From Tistlia consotensis USBA 355 (lineage in GTDB: Bacteria; Pseudomonadota; Alphaproteobacteria; Kiloniellales; DSM-21159): a stretch of DNA of 64,000 nt. Below, one piece after another: positions 7,799-15,902 of the stretch. The stretch is taken from assembly GCF_900177295.1 (NCBI RefSeq), contig NZ_FWZX01000021.1, positions 62,001 through 126,000 of the forward strand, written 5' to 3'. The translations under genes and the position numbers were made by a program. The notes beneath the pieces are model-generated. The model ran no database searches, was not told the DNA's origin, and was given only the letters and a program-made list of their open reading frames with translations. Position 1 is the stretch's first letter. Every line of letters starts with the position of its first letter.

Positions 7799-8886
7799 TT
7801 CCCGAGGCACCGATCCCGTTCGGCGGCGGCCGTGCCGTCGGCGCGCGCCTGCTTCTGGTAGTCGCGGAACCTGGTCATCATCTGCTCGCCCGGCAGGTTG
7901 CGGCCGGCCATCTGCTTCTGCCATTCCGCGTCGACCACCGACAGCTTGTCCGCGAACTGCGCGACCAGGGCGTCGGGCATCGCGTAGACCGCCTTGCCCA
8001 TGCCCTTCAGGGCCTCCTGGGCCTTGAGGTCGCCCTTCATCAGGGCGCAGGTGGTGTGGAAGCCGGCCTCGGCGCCGGCCGCCAGCAGGACCTTCCGCTG
8101 CGTGTCCGACAGGCCGTTCCAGACGTCCTTGTTGATGAACGCGCCGAAGGCGACGCCGCCCAGGGAGGCGTTGGTGGTGAAGCTGTTGGTGACCTCCTCC
8201 AGCTTGTAGGAGCGCATCGCCGAGAGCGTGTAGATGGCGGCGTCGAGCGTGCCGCGCTCCAGCGCCACGTAGAGGTCCGGCGCGGCCATCTTGACCGGCA
8301 CCAGGCCCAGGGCCTTGGCGGCCAGCTCGCCCGTCGAGCCGGCGACGCGGGTCTTCATGCCCTCGATGTCCGCCAGGCTGGCGATCGGCTCGCTCCGCTT
8401 CATCAGCAGCTGGTAGGGCGGGGTGACCAGCACCCAGAGCAGCTTGACGTTGTTGCGGTCGAAGTCGATGCCGGCGAGGTCCTTCTCGGCGAGGTGCAGG
8501 AAGGGCTCGTAGCCGTCGAAGCTGTCGCGGTAGAGCCCCGGCAGCTCCATCAGGGTCGCCAGCGGCATCCGCTCGGTCACGTAGCTGATGCCGACCATCG
8601 CGATGTCGGCGACCCGGTTGCGCACCAGGTCGAGCATCGAGTTGGCCTTGCCGAGCTGCTCGCCCGGGAAGTGCTGCACCGAGAGATCGGCCTCGGGATG
8701 GGCCTTGATATAGTCGAAGAAGGCCTGCGTGCCCTCGCGCGTGATCACGTGCGTGGCGGGGAACTGGTCGGCCAGCTTCAGCTCGGTCGCCTGCGCCGTG
8801 CCGGCGAGCGAGGCGCCGATCAGCAGCCCCGCGGCCAGCGCGGCCAGGCGGCCGCGGCGGTCATTCTTCCTTGGTGTCTCCGACAT
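7795..8886 (-). CDS. dctP: TRAP transporter substrate-binding protein DctP
   Basis: This is a periplasmic receptor of 363 aa with a Sec signal peptide (LAALAAGLLIGASLAGTAQA). The mature part starts TELKLADQFPATH. The segment ADIEGMKTRV holds the conserved Arg that binds a carboxylate in most DctP proteins. The ATG at 8886 has GGGAGG upstream. Its 5' end overlaps the regulator gene by 26 nt. The ligand is unknown, but the conserved Arg favours an organic acid. Confidence 0.9.
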   Translation of the reverse strand: MSETPRKNDRRGRLAALAAGLLIGASLAGTAQATELKLADQFPATHVITREGTQAFFDYIKAHPEADLSVQHFPGEQLGKANSMLDLVRNRVADIAMVGISYVTERMPLATLMELPGLYRDSFDGYEPFLHLAEKDLAGIDFDRNNVKLLWVLVTPPYQLLMKRSEPIASLADIEGMKTRVAGSTGELAAKALGLVPVKMAAPDLYVALERGTLDAAIYTLSAMRSYKLEEVTNSFTTNASLGGVAFGAFINKDVWNGLSDTQRKVLLAAGAEAGFHTTCALMKGDLKAQEALKGMGKAVYAMPDALVAQFADKLSVVDAEWQKQMAGRNLPGEQMMTRFRDYQKQARADGTAAAERDRCLGK

Positions 8887-9727
8887 GGCGTGTTCCTCCC
8901 TTGGATTGTGTCTTGTTCTTGTTGTCGGACCGCGGCCGGTCGCCGCCTGGCGACGACGGCAGCCAGGACTCGATGCCTGCCAGGATCTCGTCGATCGGCT
9001 GGTCGATGACCTGCCGGAAGACGCTCCCGGGGTAGCGGTGGACGCCGGCGCCGAGCACCCGGCCCGCGTCGTCCAGGAAGCGCCGGTCGACCCGCACGAC
9101 CGGCGAGCCGGGCGGGATCTGCAGCAGCGGCGCATCTTCCAGGCCGGCGAGGCCGACCGTGGTGATCTGCCGGCCGCGGGCCGGCCGCGGCTCGGCCTTG
9201 GTCATCAGCAGCAGGCCGACCTTGAAGCCCGCGTCGATGCCCGGCGGCAGGCTGTCGTAGGCGTCCCGGGCGATGTAGAAGTCGACTAGGCAGACCGGCA
9301 GCTCGCCGCCGAGATGGAGCCGGCGCAGGTGGACGAACTCGCCGGGCGCCGGCGCGCCGTCGGCGAGCTCGGGCGGCAGGGCGACGCCTTCCTGGCGCTC
9401 CAGCACCTTCACCGCCTCCTGCGGGCCGACGATCCAGGATTCGAAGTAGCTGTCGCCGAGCACGGCGCCGGGCTCCGCCGGCGCCTGCTCCTGGCGCTCG
9501 AGCACGAAGGTGCCGCGGCCCTGGCGGGAGTGCACCAGCCCCTGGGCGACCAGCAGGCCGAGCGCGCCGCGCACCGTGACCGGCGCGACGCCGTACTGCC
9601 TGGCGAGCTGGACGACGGTCGGCAGCCGGGTCCCCGCCGGCCATTCGCCGGCCGAGATCTTGCGCCAGAGCTCCGCGGCGAGGCGGCCGTAGGCGGTCAT
9701 GCCGTCCCGGCCGGGTCCCTTGAGCAT
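8861..9727 (-). CDS. GntR-family regulator, HutC/UTRA type
   Basis: This is a 288-aa repressor-type regulator. The winged HTH is at about residues 10-70 (LPTVVQLARQYGVAPVTVR, then HSRQGRGTFVLERQ) and is followed by a UTRA ligand-binding domain (VVRVDRRFLDDAGRVLGAG). The ATG at 9727 has CAGGAGAG at good spacing; ATG codons further upstream do not. A basic, polar C-terminal tail (SDNKNKTQSKGG) runs into dctP. As first gene of the operon gntR-dctP-dctQ-dctM-cupin-CoA transferase, it is likely autoregulated through the AT-rich inverted repeat at 9771-9794. Confidence 0.88.
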   Translation of the reverse strand: MLKGPGRDGMTAYGRLAAELWRKISAGEWPAGTRLPTVVQLARQYGVAPVTVRGALGLLVAQGLVHSRQGRGTFVLERQEQAPAEPGAVLGDSYFESWIVGPQEAVKVLERQEGVALPPELADGAPAPGEFVHLRRLHLGGELPVCLVDFYIARDAYDSLPPGIDAGFKVGLLLMTKAEPRPARGRQITTVGLAGLEDAPLLQIPPGSPVVRVDRRFLDDAGRVLGAGVHRYPGSVFRQVIDQPIDEILAGIESWLPSSPGGDRPRSDNKNKTQSKGGTRHVGDTKEE

Positions 9728-9770
9728 CGCACTCTCCTGGATCGGCTGCATGCGCCCGTCCCCACGGAAG

Positions 9771-9809
9771 ATTGATGCTATAATGCGTATCAATAGTTCT
9801 TAGTGTCAA
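9771..9809 (-). promoter_or_regulatory. Promoter/operator region of the gntR-TRAP operon
   Basis: On the minus strand TTGACA (9804-9809) is followed 19 bp later by ATTATA (9779-9784). ATTGAT (9771-9776) and ATCAAT (9789-9794) form an inverted repeat covering the -10 area, which is a good position for autorepression. The 19-bp spacer is longer than ideal, so the exact -10 is uncertain. Confidence 0.5.
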
Positions 9810-9885
9810 TCGCTCCGGGCACGCGGCATCGCCGCCGCCGCACCGCGTCCGGCCGGCACGCGCTCTCCGCGCGGGCAGGTCCGGC

Positions 9886-10641
9886 TCAGCCGAAGCCGGC
9901 GATCCGCTCGGCGGTCGCGGGATCGAGGAAGCCGCGCACCGTGGCGGCGGTCTCGGCGGCCATGGCGGCCTCCAGGCCGGCGCCGGCGGGCCGGGCGAGG
10001 ATGCGGCGCAGGTCCCTGACCGGGCCGGGCGGCAGGGCGGCGATGCGCTTGGCCAGGTCGGTCGCGGCCGGCAGCAGCGCCGCGTCGGCGACGACCTCGC
10101 GGATCAGGCCCCAGGACTGCGCCTGATGGGCGTCGAAGCGCTCGCCGAACAGGATCATGTCGCGGGCGCGCTGCAGGCCGACCAGGCGCGGCAGCAGGTC
10201 GGTGACGCCGCCGGTCACGAACAGGCCCCAGGAGACCTCGGGGAAGAAGAAGCGCGTGCCCTCGGCGGCGAGCGCGAAGTCGCAGTTGATCACCCACTCC
10301 AGGCCGCCGCCGACCGCCCAGCCGCGGATCGCGCCGACGACCGGCGTGTCGCCCAGCACCATGGCGCGGGTGACGTCCTGGATGCGCTCGACGTAGGCGG
10401 TCGTGCCGGCCTCGTCGGTGACCTGGGCCTCGAAGTCCTTGAGGTCGTCGCCGGAGCAGAAGGCGCGGCCCTCGCCGGTCAGCACGATCGCCCGCACCGC
10501 CGGGTCGCGGTCGGCGGCCTGGAGCGCCTCGACCAGGTCGTCGAGCAGCTCCGGCACGATGGCGTTGAGGCGCCGCGGCCGGTTGAGGGACAGCTTGCGG
10601 ACGCCGTCGCCCAGTTCCTCGGTCAGCACGGTCCCGGTCAT
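9886..10641 (-). CDS. Enoyl-CoA hydratase/isomerase family protein
   Basis: This is a 251-aa crotonase-superfamily enzyme. Oxyanion-hole motifs are FCSGDDL and IRGWAVGGGLEW, and FPEVSWGLFVTGG follows where the catalytic Glu is expected. The ATG at 10641 has GGAACGGAAG upstream. It lies directly downstream of a PaaK-like CoA ligase gene, so the pair probably forms a CoA thioester and then hydrates or isomerises it. The protein differs clearly from the hydratase at 2545-3318 and is not a recent duplicate. Confidence 0.88.
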   Translation of the reverse strand: MTGTVLTEELGDGVRKLSLNRPRRLNAIVPELLDDLVEALQAADRDPAVRAIVLTGEGRAFCSGDDLKDFEAQVTDEAGTTAYVERIQDVTRAMVLGDTPVVGAIRGWAVGGGLEWVINCDFALAAEGTRFFFPEVSWGLFVTGGVTDLLPRLVGLQRARDMILFGERFDAHQAQSWGLIREVVADAALLPAATDLAKRIAALPPGPVRDLRRILARPAGAGLEAAMAAETAATVRGFLDPATAERIAGFG

Positions 10642-10666
10642 CTTCCGTTCCTCATGGCTTGTCCTT

Positions 10667-10708
10667 CCTGATCACCCGGGCCTGATCACCCGGACCTGAT
10701 CACCCGGC
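10667..10708. repeat. Three 14-bp tandem repeats at the end of the CoA ligase gene
   Basis: CCTGATCACCCGG(G/A/C) occurs three times head to tail (10667-10680, 10681-10694, 10695-10708). Fourteen is not a multiple of three, so the second copy is read in a different frame and supplies the TGA stop of the ligase gene. With one copy, the reading frame would end ...RRVIRKDKP just before the next gene. Confidence 0.85.
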
Positions 10709-11981
10709 GGGTCTTGCCTTCGGTGCGGGGCAGGGTCCCGAAGGGCAGCAGCGAGACCCGCGCGGTGACGCCGATCTCCCGCTTGATGCGACGCTCGACC
10801 TCGGCGGCGAGGCCCGCGGCCGGAGCCCGGCCGGCGGCGGTCTCGGCCTCGACCGGCAGCAGGTCGTAGGGCCCGGCGCCGTCGAGCACGATGCGGTACT
10901 CGCCCGACAGCTCGGCGAACTGGTTGACGACGGCGGCGACCTGGGTCGGGAAGGCGTTGATGCCGCGCACCACGACCATGTCGTCGGCGCGCCCGACGAC
11001 CCGGAAGCGCGGCGCCGTGCGGCCGCAGCGGGCGCGGTCGGTGCCGGTCAGCTGGACGATGTCGCCGCTGCGGAAGCGCACCAGCGGCTGGCACTCGCGG
11101 CTGACGTGGGTCAGCACCAGCTCGCCGCGCTCGCCCTCGCGCCAGGGCAGGGGCGCGCCCTCGGCATCGATCAGCTCGGGATGCAGCACGTCGAGCGCGA
11201 CGAAGTGCAGGTCCTCGTCGACTTCGCTCTGGCCGGCGAAGTTGCAGAAGACGTCGGAGACGCCGTAGTTGGCGTTGCGCACCTTGAAGCCCCAGGTCGC
11301 CTCGAGCCGGCGCCGGAAGTCCGGGTCGTCGAGGCCCGCCTCGCCGCCGAACAGGCCGAGCTCGAGGCCGAGGTCGCGGGGCCCGAGGTCGGGGAAGTGC
11401 TCGGCCAGCACCCGCTCCAGCACGGCCGGGTAGGAGGGGGTGCAGGAGATCGCGCTGATGCCGAGCTCCAGGATCGTGCGGATCAGCAGCTGGGTCTCGC
11501 CGACGCCGAAGGGCACGACCGTGGCGCCGGTCGCCTCCAGGGTCAGGTGGTCGGTCAGGCCGCCCATCCAGAGCCGGTAGTTGAGGCAGTGCACGACCCG
11601 GTGGCCGGGGCCGAGGCCGCTCGCGGCCTGGGCGCGGGCGCCGACCGTCGCCGTCTCCTGCGCGTCCCGCCAGGACAGGGCGAGGTTCATCGCCGTGCCG
11701 GTCGTGCCCGAGGTCCGGTGGACCCGGCTGACGCCGCTCTCGTCGAGCGCGAGATAGTCGCCGAAGGGCGGGTGGAGGCGCTGGCTCTCGCGCAGCATCT
11801 CCTTGTCGATCAGCGGCAGCTCGGCCAGGTCCTCGAGCGAGGCCGGTGGCCGCCGGTTGCCCCAGGCCCGGCGGTGCAGCGGCGAGCGGGCCAGCACGTA
11901 GTCGCGCTGCCGCTCCCAGAGCCGCTGGCGGTGCGCCGCAAGCTCGCCGAGGTCGGTGAAGTCCGCGCGGTCGACGAGCAT
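10686..11981 (-). CDS. Phenylacetate-CoA ligase-like AMP-forming acyl-CoA synthetase
   Basis: This is a PaaK-family adenylate-forming ligase of 431 aa. The ATP-binding loop is HRTSGTTGTAMNL (near residue 90), followed by LFGGEAGLDDPDF, NYGVSDVFCNF and the hinge region VVGRADDMVVVRGINAFP. It makes aryl- or acyl-CoA from the acid, ATP and CoA in the cytoplasm. The C-terminus stops early at VIRSG because of the 14-bp triplication at 10667-10708. The loss is only about four residues, so activity may survive. It is divergent from a TetR regulator across a clear palindrome and probably co-transcribed with the following hydratase gene. Confidence 0.88.
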   Translation of the reverse strand: MLVDRADFTDLGELAAHRQRLWERQRDYVLARSPLHRRAWGNRRPPASLEDLAELPLIDKEMLRESQRLHPPFGDYLALDESGVSRVHRTSGTTGTAMNLALSWRDAQETATVGARAQAASGLGPGHRVVHCLNYRLWMGGLTDHLTLEATGATVVPFGVGETQLLIRTILELGISAISCTPSYPAVLERVLAEHFPDLGPRDLGLELGLFGGEAGLDDPDFRRRLEATWGFKVRNANYGVSDVFCNFAGQSEVDEDLHFVALDVLHPELIDAEGAPLPWREGERGELVLTHVSRECQPLVRFRSGDIVQLTGTDRARCGRTAPRFRVVGRADDMVVVRGINAFPTQVAAVVNQFAELSGEYRIVLDGAGPYDLLPVEAETAAGRAPAAGLAAEVERRIKREIGVTARVSLLPFGTLPRTEGKTRRVIRSG

Positions 11982-11995
11982 CGCGCCGCTGCTCC

Positions 11996-12019
11996 AAAAA
12001 TGACGTTGATGTCATTTTT
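11996..12019. promoter_or_regulatory. TetR-type operator between divergent genes
   Basis: AAAAATGAC (11996-12004) and GTCATTTTT (12011-12019) are perfect 9-bp inverted arms around a 6-bp spacer, in an AT-rich island between the CoA ligase and TetR genes. It is the natural target of the neighbouring TetR protein; binding is inferred. Confidence 0.7.
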
Positions 12020-12075
12020 ATTTTGCACGGCGCGTCGACAGCGTCAAGATGCTCGCCGGAAGGAGCCGCACCGCC

Positions 12076-12801
12076 ATGACGCCAGACGCTGCGAGCCGAC
12101 CGGCCGCCGGACCGGACGACCTGGCCTATGCCGCCGTGCTGCGAGCGGCGGCCGGGGACGCGACGCTGCGCAAGACCGAGCGGACGCGGGCGCGGCTGCT
12201 CGCCAGCCTCGCCGGGCAGCTGATGGACGGCGTCGAGCGCGGCGAGCTCAGGGTCGCCGGCGTGACCGCCGGGGCCGGTCTCGCCCACGGCACCTTCTAC
12301 CGCTACTTCCCGGACATCCGCGCGGCGACCGAGGCCCTGGTCGAGGAGTTCGCGGGCTTCGTGCGCACCGGTCTGGCCGGCGCGCGCGACGGCCAGACCG
12401 GCTCGCGCGAGCGGGTCCGCGGCGCGACGCTGCTCTATGTCCGCCTGTTCCGGGCCAACGCCGGCCTGATGCGCTGCCTGATCGCCCTCGGGCGCGAGAG
12501 CGACGCCTTCAGCCGGGCCTATCAGCGCCTGAACCGCGAGTGGAACCTGCGCATGGCCGCGGCCATCGCCCGGCGCCGGGCCGCGGCCGCCGGCGGCCTG
12601 CCGCAGCCGGCCGAGCACTTCCTGCCGGCCGCCTATGCGCTGGGCGGCATGGTCGACGAGTTCCTGACCCAGCTCTACCTGCGCCACGATCCCGCGCTCG
12701 CGGCCCTGCACGACGACGAGGCGGCGGTCGCCGAGCTGCTGGCCGAGCTCTGGTGCCTCGGCGCCGACGGCGTGGCGGCCCTGCGCCCCGCCGCACCTTG
12801 A
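12076..12801 (+). CDS. TetR-family transcriptional regulator
   Basis: This is a 241-aa regulator. The HTH spans about residues 40-85 (RTRARLLASLAGQLMDG, then VTAGAGLAHGTFYRYFPDI), and an alpha-helical ligand domain follows. The start at 12076 has AAGGAG ten bases upstream; an in-frame ATG at 12049 has no ribosome site. It most likely represses the divergent CoA ligase-hydratase operon and itself through the palindrome at 11996-12019, with an acyl-CoA or acid as inducer (inferred from neighbours). Confidence 0.88.
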   Translation: MTPDAASRPAAGPDDLAYAAVLRAAAGDATLRKTERTRARLLASLAGQLMDGVERGELRVAGVTAGAGLAHGTFYRYFPDIRAATEALVEEFAGFVRTGLAGARDGQTGSRERVRGATLLYVRLFRANAGLMRCLIALGRESDAFSRAYQRLNREWNLRMAAAIARRRAAAAGGLPQPAEHFLPAAYALGGMVDEFLTQLYLRHDPALAALHDDEAAVAELLAELWCLGADGVAALRPAAP

Positions 12802-12825
12802 CCTCGGCCGCGCCTCGGCTAATTC
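12798..12825 (+). promoter_or_regulatory. Sigma70-type promoter for the carbonic anhydrase gene
   Basis: TTGACC (12798-12803), a 16-bp spacer and TAATTC (12820-12825) lie 33 bases before the carbonic anhydrase start. The -35 box overlaps the stop codon of the TetR gene. Confidence 0.5.
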
Positions 12826-12858
12826 TCCTGGCGACCGAGGGAAAATACGGGTGCTGCC

Positions 12859-13455
12859 GTGATCGACAAGCTGCTGGAGAGGAACCGTGCCTGGGCGGCG
12901 GAGCGCGAGGCCTCCGACCCCGGTTATTTCAAGCGCCTGTCCGACCAGCAGAGTCCGGAGTATCTCTGGATCGGCTGCTCGGACAGCCGGGTGCCGGCCA
13001 ACGTCATCACCGGCCTCGACCCGGGCGAGGTCTTCGTCCACCGCAACATCGCCAACGTCGTCCACGGCTCCGACATCAACTGCCTGTCGGTGCTGCAGTT
13101 CGCCGTCGAGGTGCTGAAGGTCCGCCACGTCATCGTCTGCGGCCACTACGGCTGCGGCGGTGTCCGGGCCGCTCTCGAAGGGGCGACCGGCCTGCTCGAC
13201 TACTGGCTGCACCCGGTCCGGCGCCTGGCGCGCGAGCGGCGCGACCTGCTCGACAGGATCGCCGACGCCGAGGGCCGCATCGACAAGCTCTGCGAGCTCA
13301 ACGTCGCGCTGCAGGTCGAGATGCTGGCCCGCACGCCGCTGCTCGAGGAGGCCTGGGGCCGTGGCCAGGAGATCCGCATCCACGGCTGGTGCTACGGCCT
13401 CAAGGACGGCCTGATCCGCGACCTCGCCTGCGGCCGCTCCGGGCCCCGGGACTGA
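12859..13455 (+). CDS. can: Beta-class carbonic anhydrase
   Basis: This is a zinc enzyme of 198 aa interconverting CO2 and bicarbonate in the cytoplasm. The ligand motifs are clear: CSDSR (residues 40-44), which provides the first Cys and the Asp/Arg dyad, and HYGCGG (about 95-100), which provides His and the second Cys. The length fits the bacterial beta class. The start is GTG at 12859. It is followed after seven bases by a YjbQ-type gene, so the two are probably co-transcribed. It supplies bicarbonate for carboxylases and has no evident tie to the B6 locus. Confidence 0.95.
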   Translation: MIDKLLERNRAWAAEREASDPGYFKRLSDQQSPEYLWIGCSDSRVPANVITGLDPGEVFVHRNIANVVHGSDINCLSVLQFAVEVLKVRHVIVCGHYGCGGVRAALEGATGLLDYWLHPVRRLARERRDLLDRIADAEGRIDKLCELNVALQVEMLARTPLLEEAWGRGQEIRIHGWCYGLKDGLIRDLACGRSGPRD

Positions 13456-13462
13456 CCGGGCG

Positions 13463-13882
13463 GTGCGCCAGGCGAGCCACCGCCTCACCATCGCGACCGG
13501 CGGCCGCGGCCTGACCGAGGTCACCGATCCGGTCGAGCGCTGGCTCGCCGGGCAGGGCGTCGGCGAGGGGCTGCTGACGGTCTTCTGCCGCCACACCTCG
13601 GCCTCGCTGATCGTCCAGGAGAACGCCGATCCCGACGTGCAGCGCGACCTCGAGGCCTTCTTCGCGCGCCTCGCGCCCGAGTCGCCCGGGCTCTACCGCC
13701 ACGACGCCGAGGGGCCCGACGACATGCCGGCGCACATCCGCGCGGCGCTGACCCAGACCCAGCTCTCGATCCCCGTCGAGTCGGGGCGGATGGTGCTCGG
13801 CACCTGGCAGGGCCTCTATCTCTTCGAGCACCGGCGCCGGCCGCAGCGGCGCGAGGTCGCGCTCCACCTGCTGGGCGAGTGA
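13463..13882 (+). CDS. YjbQ/UPF0047 family protein
   Basis: This is a 139-aa protein of the UPF0047 family, which folds as a compact beta sandwich and is annotated from E. coli YjbQ as having secondary thiamine-phosphate synthase activity. Visible family motifs are CRHTSASLIVQENADPDV, DDMPAHIRAAL and LGTWQGLYLFEHR. The GTG start at 13463 follows the carbonic anhydrase stop by seven bases. The true physiological role of the family is unsettled. Confidence 0.9.
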   Translation: MRQASHRLTIATGGRGLTEVTDPVERWLAGQGVGEGLLTVFCRHTSASLIVQENADPDVQRDLEAFFARLAPESPGLYRHDAEGPDDMPAHIRAALTQTQLSIPVESGRMVLGTWQGLYLFEHRRRPQRREVALHLLGE

Positions 13883-13896
13883 CCGGCTGCCAGGGT

Positions 13897-13920
13897 GTAA
13901 CCTTTTGCCAGATTGGTTAC
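13897..13920 (+). promoter_or_regulatory. Operator-like inverted repeat upstream of the first GMC oxidoreductase
   Basis: GTAACC (13897-13902) and GGTTAC (13915-13920) are inverted around 12 bp. The right arm belongs to ATTGGTTAC, a 9-mer found reversed at 34762-34770. A further ACCAAT lies at 14013-14018 before the start codon. These match the element before other units of the B6 locus. Confidence 0.55.
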
Positions 13921-14065
13921 GTCCGATGCCTCTCCGCTGACGCTTCGATTGCAAAATCCGCCCGCTTGCGCATCATGGTCCGGGACCGGGGGCGAAACCT
14001 CTCCGGCGGCGAACCAATGCCGCCTGCCCCGGTGACATCCAGCGAGCGAGGCCGACGACCAGCCG

Positions 14066-15727
14066 ATGCCCAGTTCCACGACAGTCGACTACGTGATCGT
14101 CGGCGCCGGCTCCGCCGGCTGCACCCTGGCCAACCGCCTGTCGGCCGACCCGGCGGCCGGGGTGCTGCTGCTCGAGGCCGGCGGCTGGGACCGCGATCCG
14201 CTGATCCACATCCCGCTCGGCTGGGGCAAGATCCTGCAGAAGCGCCTGCACGACTGGATGTACTTCAGCGAGCCTGAGGACTCGGTCGACGGCCGTCGGG
14301 TCGAGTGCGCGCGCGGCAAGATCGTCGGCGGCTCCTCCTCGGTCAATGCCATGGCCTACGTGCGCGGCAACCGGCGCGACTTTGACCGCTGGGCCGAGGC
14401 CGGGCTGCCCGGCTGGTCCTATGGCGCGCTGCTGCCCTACTTCCGCCGGCAGGAGAGCTGGCGCGGCGGCGCCGACGCCTGGCGCGGCGGCGAGGGGCCG
14501 ATCGGCACCCAGTTCTGCCAGTACCAGGACGACCTGGTCGAGGCCTTCGCCGCGGCGGGACGGGAGGCCGGCCACGGCTGGACCGAGGACTACAACGGCG
14601 CGCGCCAGGAGGGCTTCGGCCGCCTGCAGATGTCGATCCGCGACGGCCGCCGCTGCAGCGCCGCGACCGCCTATCTGCGGCCCGTGCTCGGCCGCAGGAA
14701 CCTGACGGTCGAGGTCGAGGCGCTGGTCACGCGCGTGCTGGTCGAGGCCGGCCGGGCCGTCGGCGTCGAGTACCGGAAGGACGGCCGGCTCGTCACGGTG
14801 CGCGCGGCGAAGGAGGTGATCCTGGCCGGCGGCGTGATCAACTCGCCGCAGCTGCTGATGCTCTCCGGCATCGGCCCTGAGGAGGAGCTGAAGCGCCACG
14901 GCATCGCGGCGCGGGTCGCGCTGCCCGGCGTCGGCCGCAACCTGCAGGACCACGTCTCGGTGATCCTGATGTACGAGCGCAAGGAGCCGGGGCCGTTCCA
15001 CCGCATGATGCGCTACGACCGCATCGCCCGCGAGATGGCCCGCGCCTACCTGTTCGGCAGCGGCTTCGCGGCCGACGTGCCCGGCGGCGTCACCGCCTTC
15101 CTGAAGAGCCGGAGCGGGCTCGAGGTGCCGGACATCCAGCTGCTGATGACGGCGGCCCCGCTCGGCGCCTGGCCCTACTTCCCGCCCTTCAAGGCGCCCT
15201 TCAGGGACGGCTTCGCCTGCCGCGTCGTCATGCTGCATCCGGAAAGCCGCGGCAGCGTGACGCTGGCCAGCGACAGCCCTTGGGACCTCGCGGTCATCCG
15301 CCAGAACTTCCTGTCGAGCGACAACGACTGGACGACCCTGCGCGCCGGCTTCGACCTGGCCCGCGACATGGCCGCCCAGCCGGCGCTGGTGCCCTTCATC
15401 AGGGCCGAGATCGCGCCGGGCGCCGCCAGGGCCTCCCGGGCCGAGATCGACGCCCACATCCGCAAGACCTCGATCACCGTGCACCATCCGCTCGGGACCT
15501 GCCGCATGGGGCCGGACGGCGATCCCGACGCGGTCGTCGATCCCGAGCTCCGGGTCCGCGGGCTCGAGGGCCTGCGCGTCGTCGACGCCTCGGTCATGCC
15601 GGAGCTCACCAGCGGCAACATCAATGCGCCGATCGTCGCGATCGCCGAGCGGGCCGCCGACCTGATCCTCGGCAAGACGCCGCTGGCGGCCGAGGATCCG
15701 GCACCCGAGGGCGCCGCGGCGGCGTGA
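14066..15727 (+). CDS. GMC-family FAD oxidoreductase, candidate 4-pyridoxate dehydrogenase
   Basis: This is a 553-aa flavoprotein. The FAD-binding motif [15 protein letters not shown] starts near residue 12, the GMC signature [19 protein letters not shown] near residue 84, and the catalytic His segment [14 protein letters not shown] near residue 474. It is nearest in style to choline/alcohol dehydrogenases (BetA-like). As I recall, the 4-pyridoxate dehydrogenase of Mesorhizobium loti is a membrane-bound GMC enzyme. This gene lies at the edge of the B6 locus, shares its promoter element and would fill exactly that missing step. Specificity cannot be read from sequence; another alcohol is possible. 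It converges with the GntR gene across a repeat element. Confidence 0.85.
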   Translation: MPSSTTVDYVIVGAGSAGCTLANRLSADPAAGVLLLEAGGWDRDPLIHIPLGWGKILQKRLHDWMYFSEPEDSVDGRRVECARGKIVGGSSSVNAMAYVRGNRRDFDRWAEAGLPGWSYGALLPYFRRQESWRGGADAWRGGEGPIGTQFCQYQDDLVEAFAAAGREAGHGWTEDYNGARQEGFGRLQMSIRDGRRCSAATAYLRPVLGRRNLTVEVEALVTRVLVEAGRAVGVEYRKDGRLVTVRAAKEVILAGGVINSPQLLMLSGIGPEEELKRHGIAARVALPGVGRNLQDHVSVILMYERKEPGPFHRMMRYDRIAREMARAYLFGSGFAADVPGGVTAFLKSRSGLEVPDIQLLMTAAPLGAWPYFPPFKAPFRDGFACRVVMLHPESRGSVTLASDSPWDLAVIRQNFLSSDNDWTTLRAGFDLARDMAAQPALVPFIRAEIAPGAARASRAEIDAHIRKTSITVHHPLGTCRMGPDGDPDAVVDPELRVRGLEGLRVVDASVMPELTSGNINAPIVAIAERAADLILGKTPLAAEDPAPEGAAAA

Positions 15728-15746
15728 TCGGCGGACCTCCTTCTTG

Positions 15747-15858
15747 CCGTCATCCCCGCGAAAGCGGGGATCCAGAGGAAGCAGCCGTTCGCGCCGGCCG
15801 TCGTCTGCCCATGCCTGCCGCTTCGTTCTCTGGATCCCCGCTTTCGCGGGGACGACGG
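15747..15858. repeat. Intergenic palindromic (REP-like) element
   Basis: About 31-bp arms (15747-15777 and 15828-15858) are near-perfect inverted copies. Each contains the inner hairpin CCCCGCGAAAGCGGGG or its complement, followed by GATCCAGAG. Elements built on this hairpin are widespread between genes in Proteobacteria. Here it separates the convergent GMC and GntR genes and may act as a transcription barrier. Confidence 0.85.
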
Positions 15859-15902
15859 TGGGGGAGGGAGGAAGAAGGGCCGGAGCGCGAACGCCGCCGC
15901 CG

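Noticed and set aside
12859-13882. Carbonic anhydrase and YjbQ as members of the B6 locus
   Set aside because: They have their own promoter and no functional link, and the shared B6 element appears only after them.
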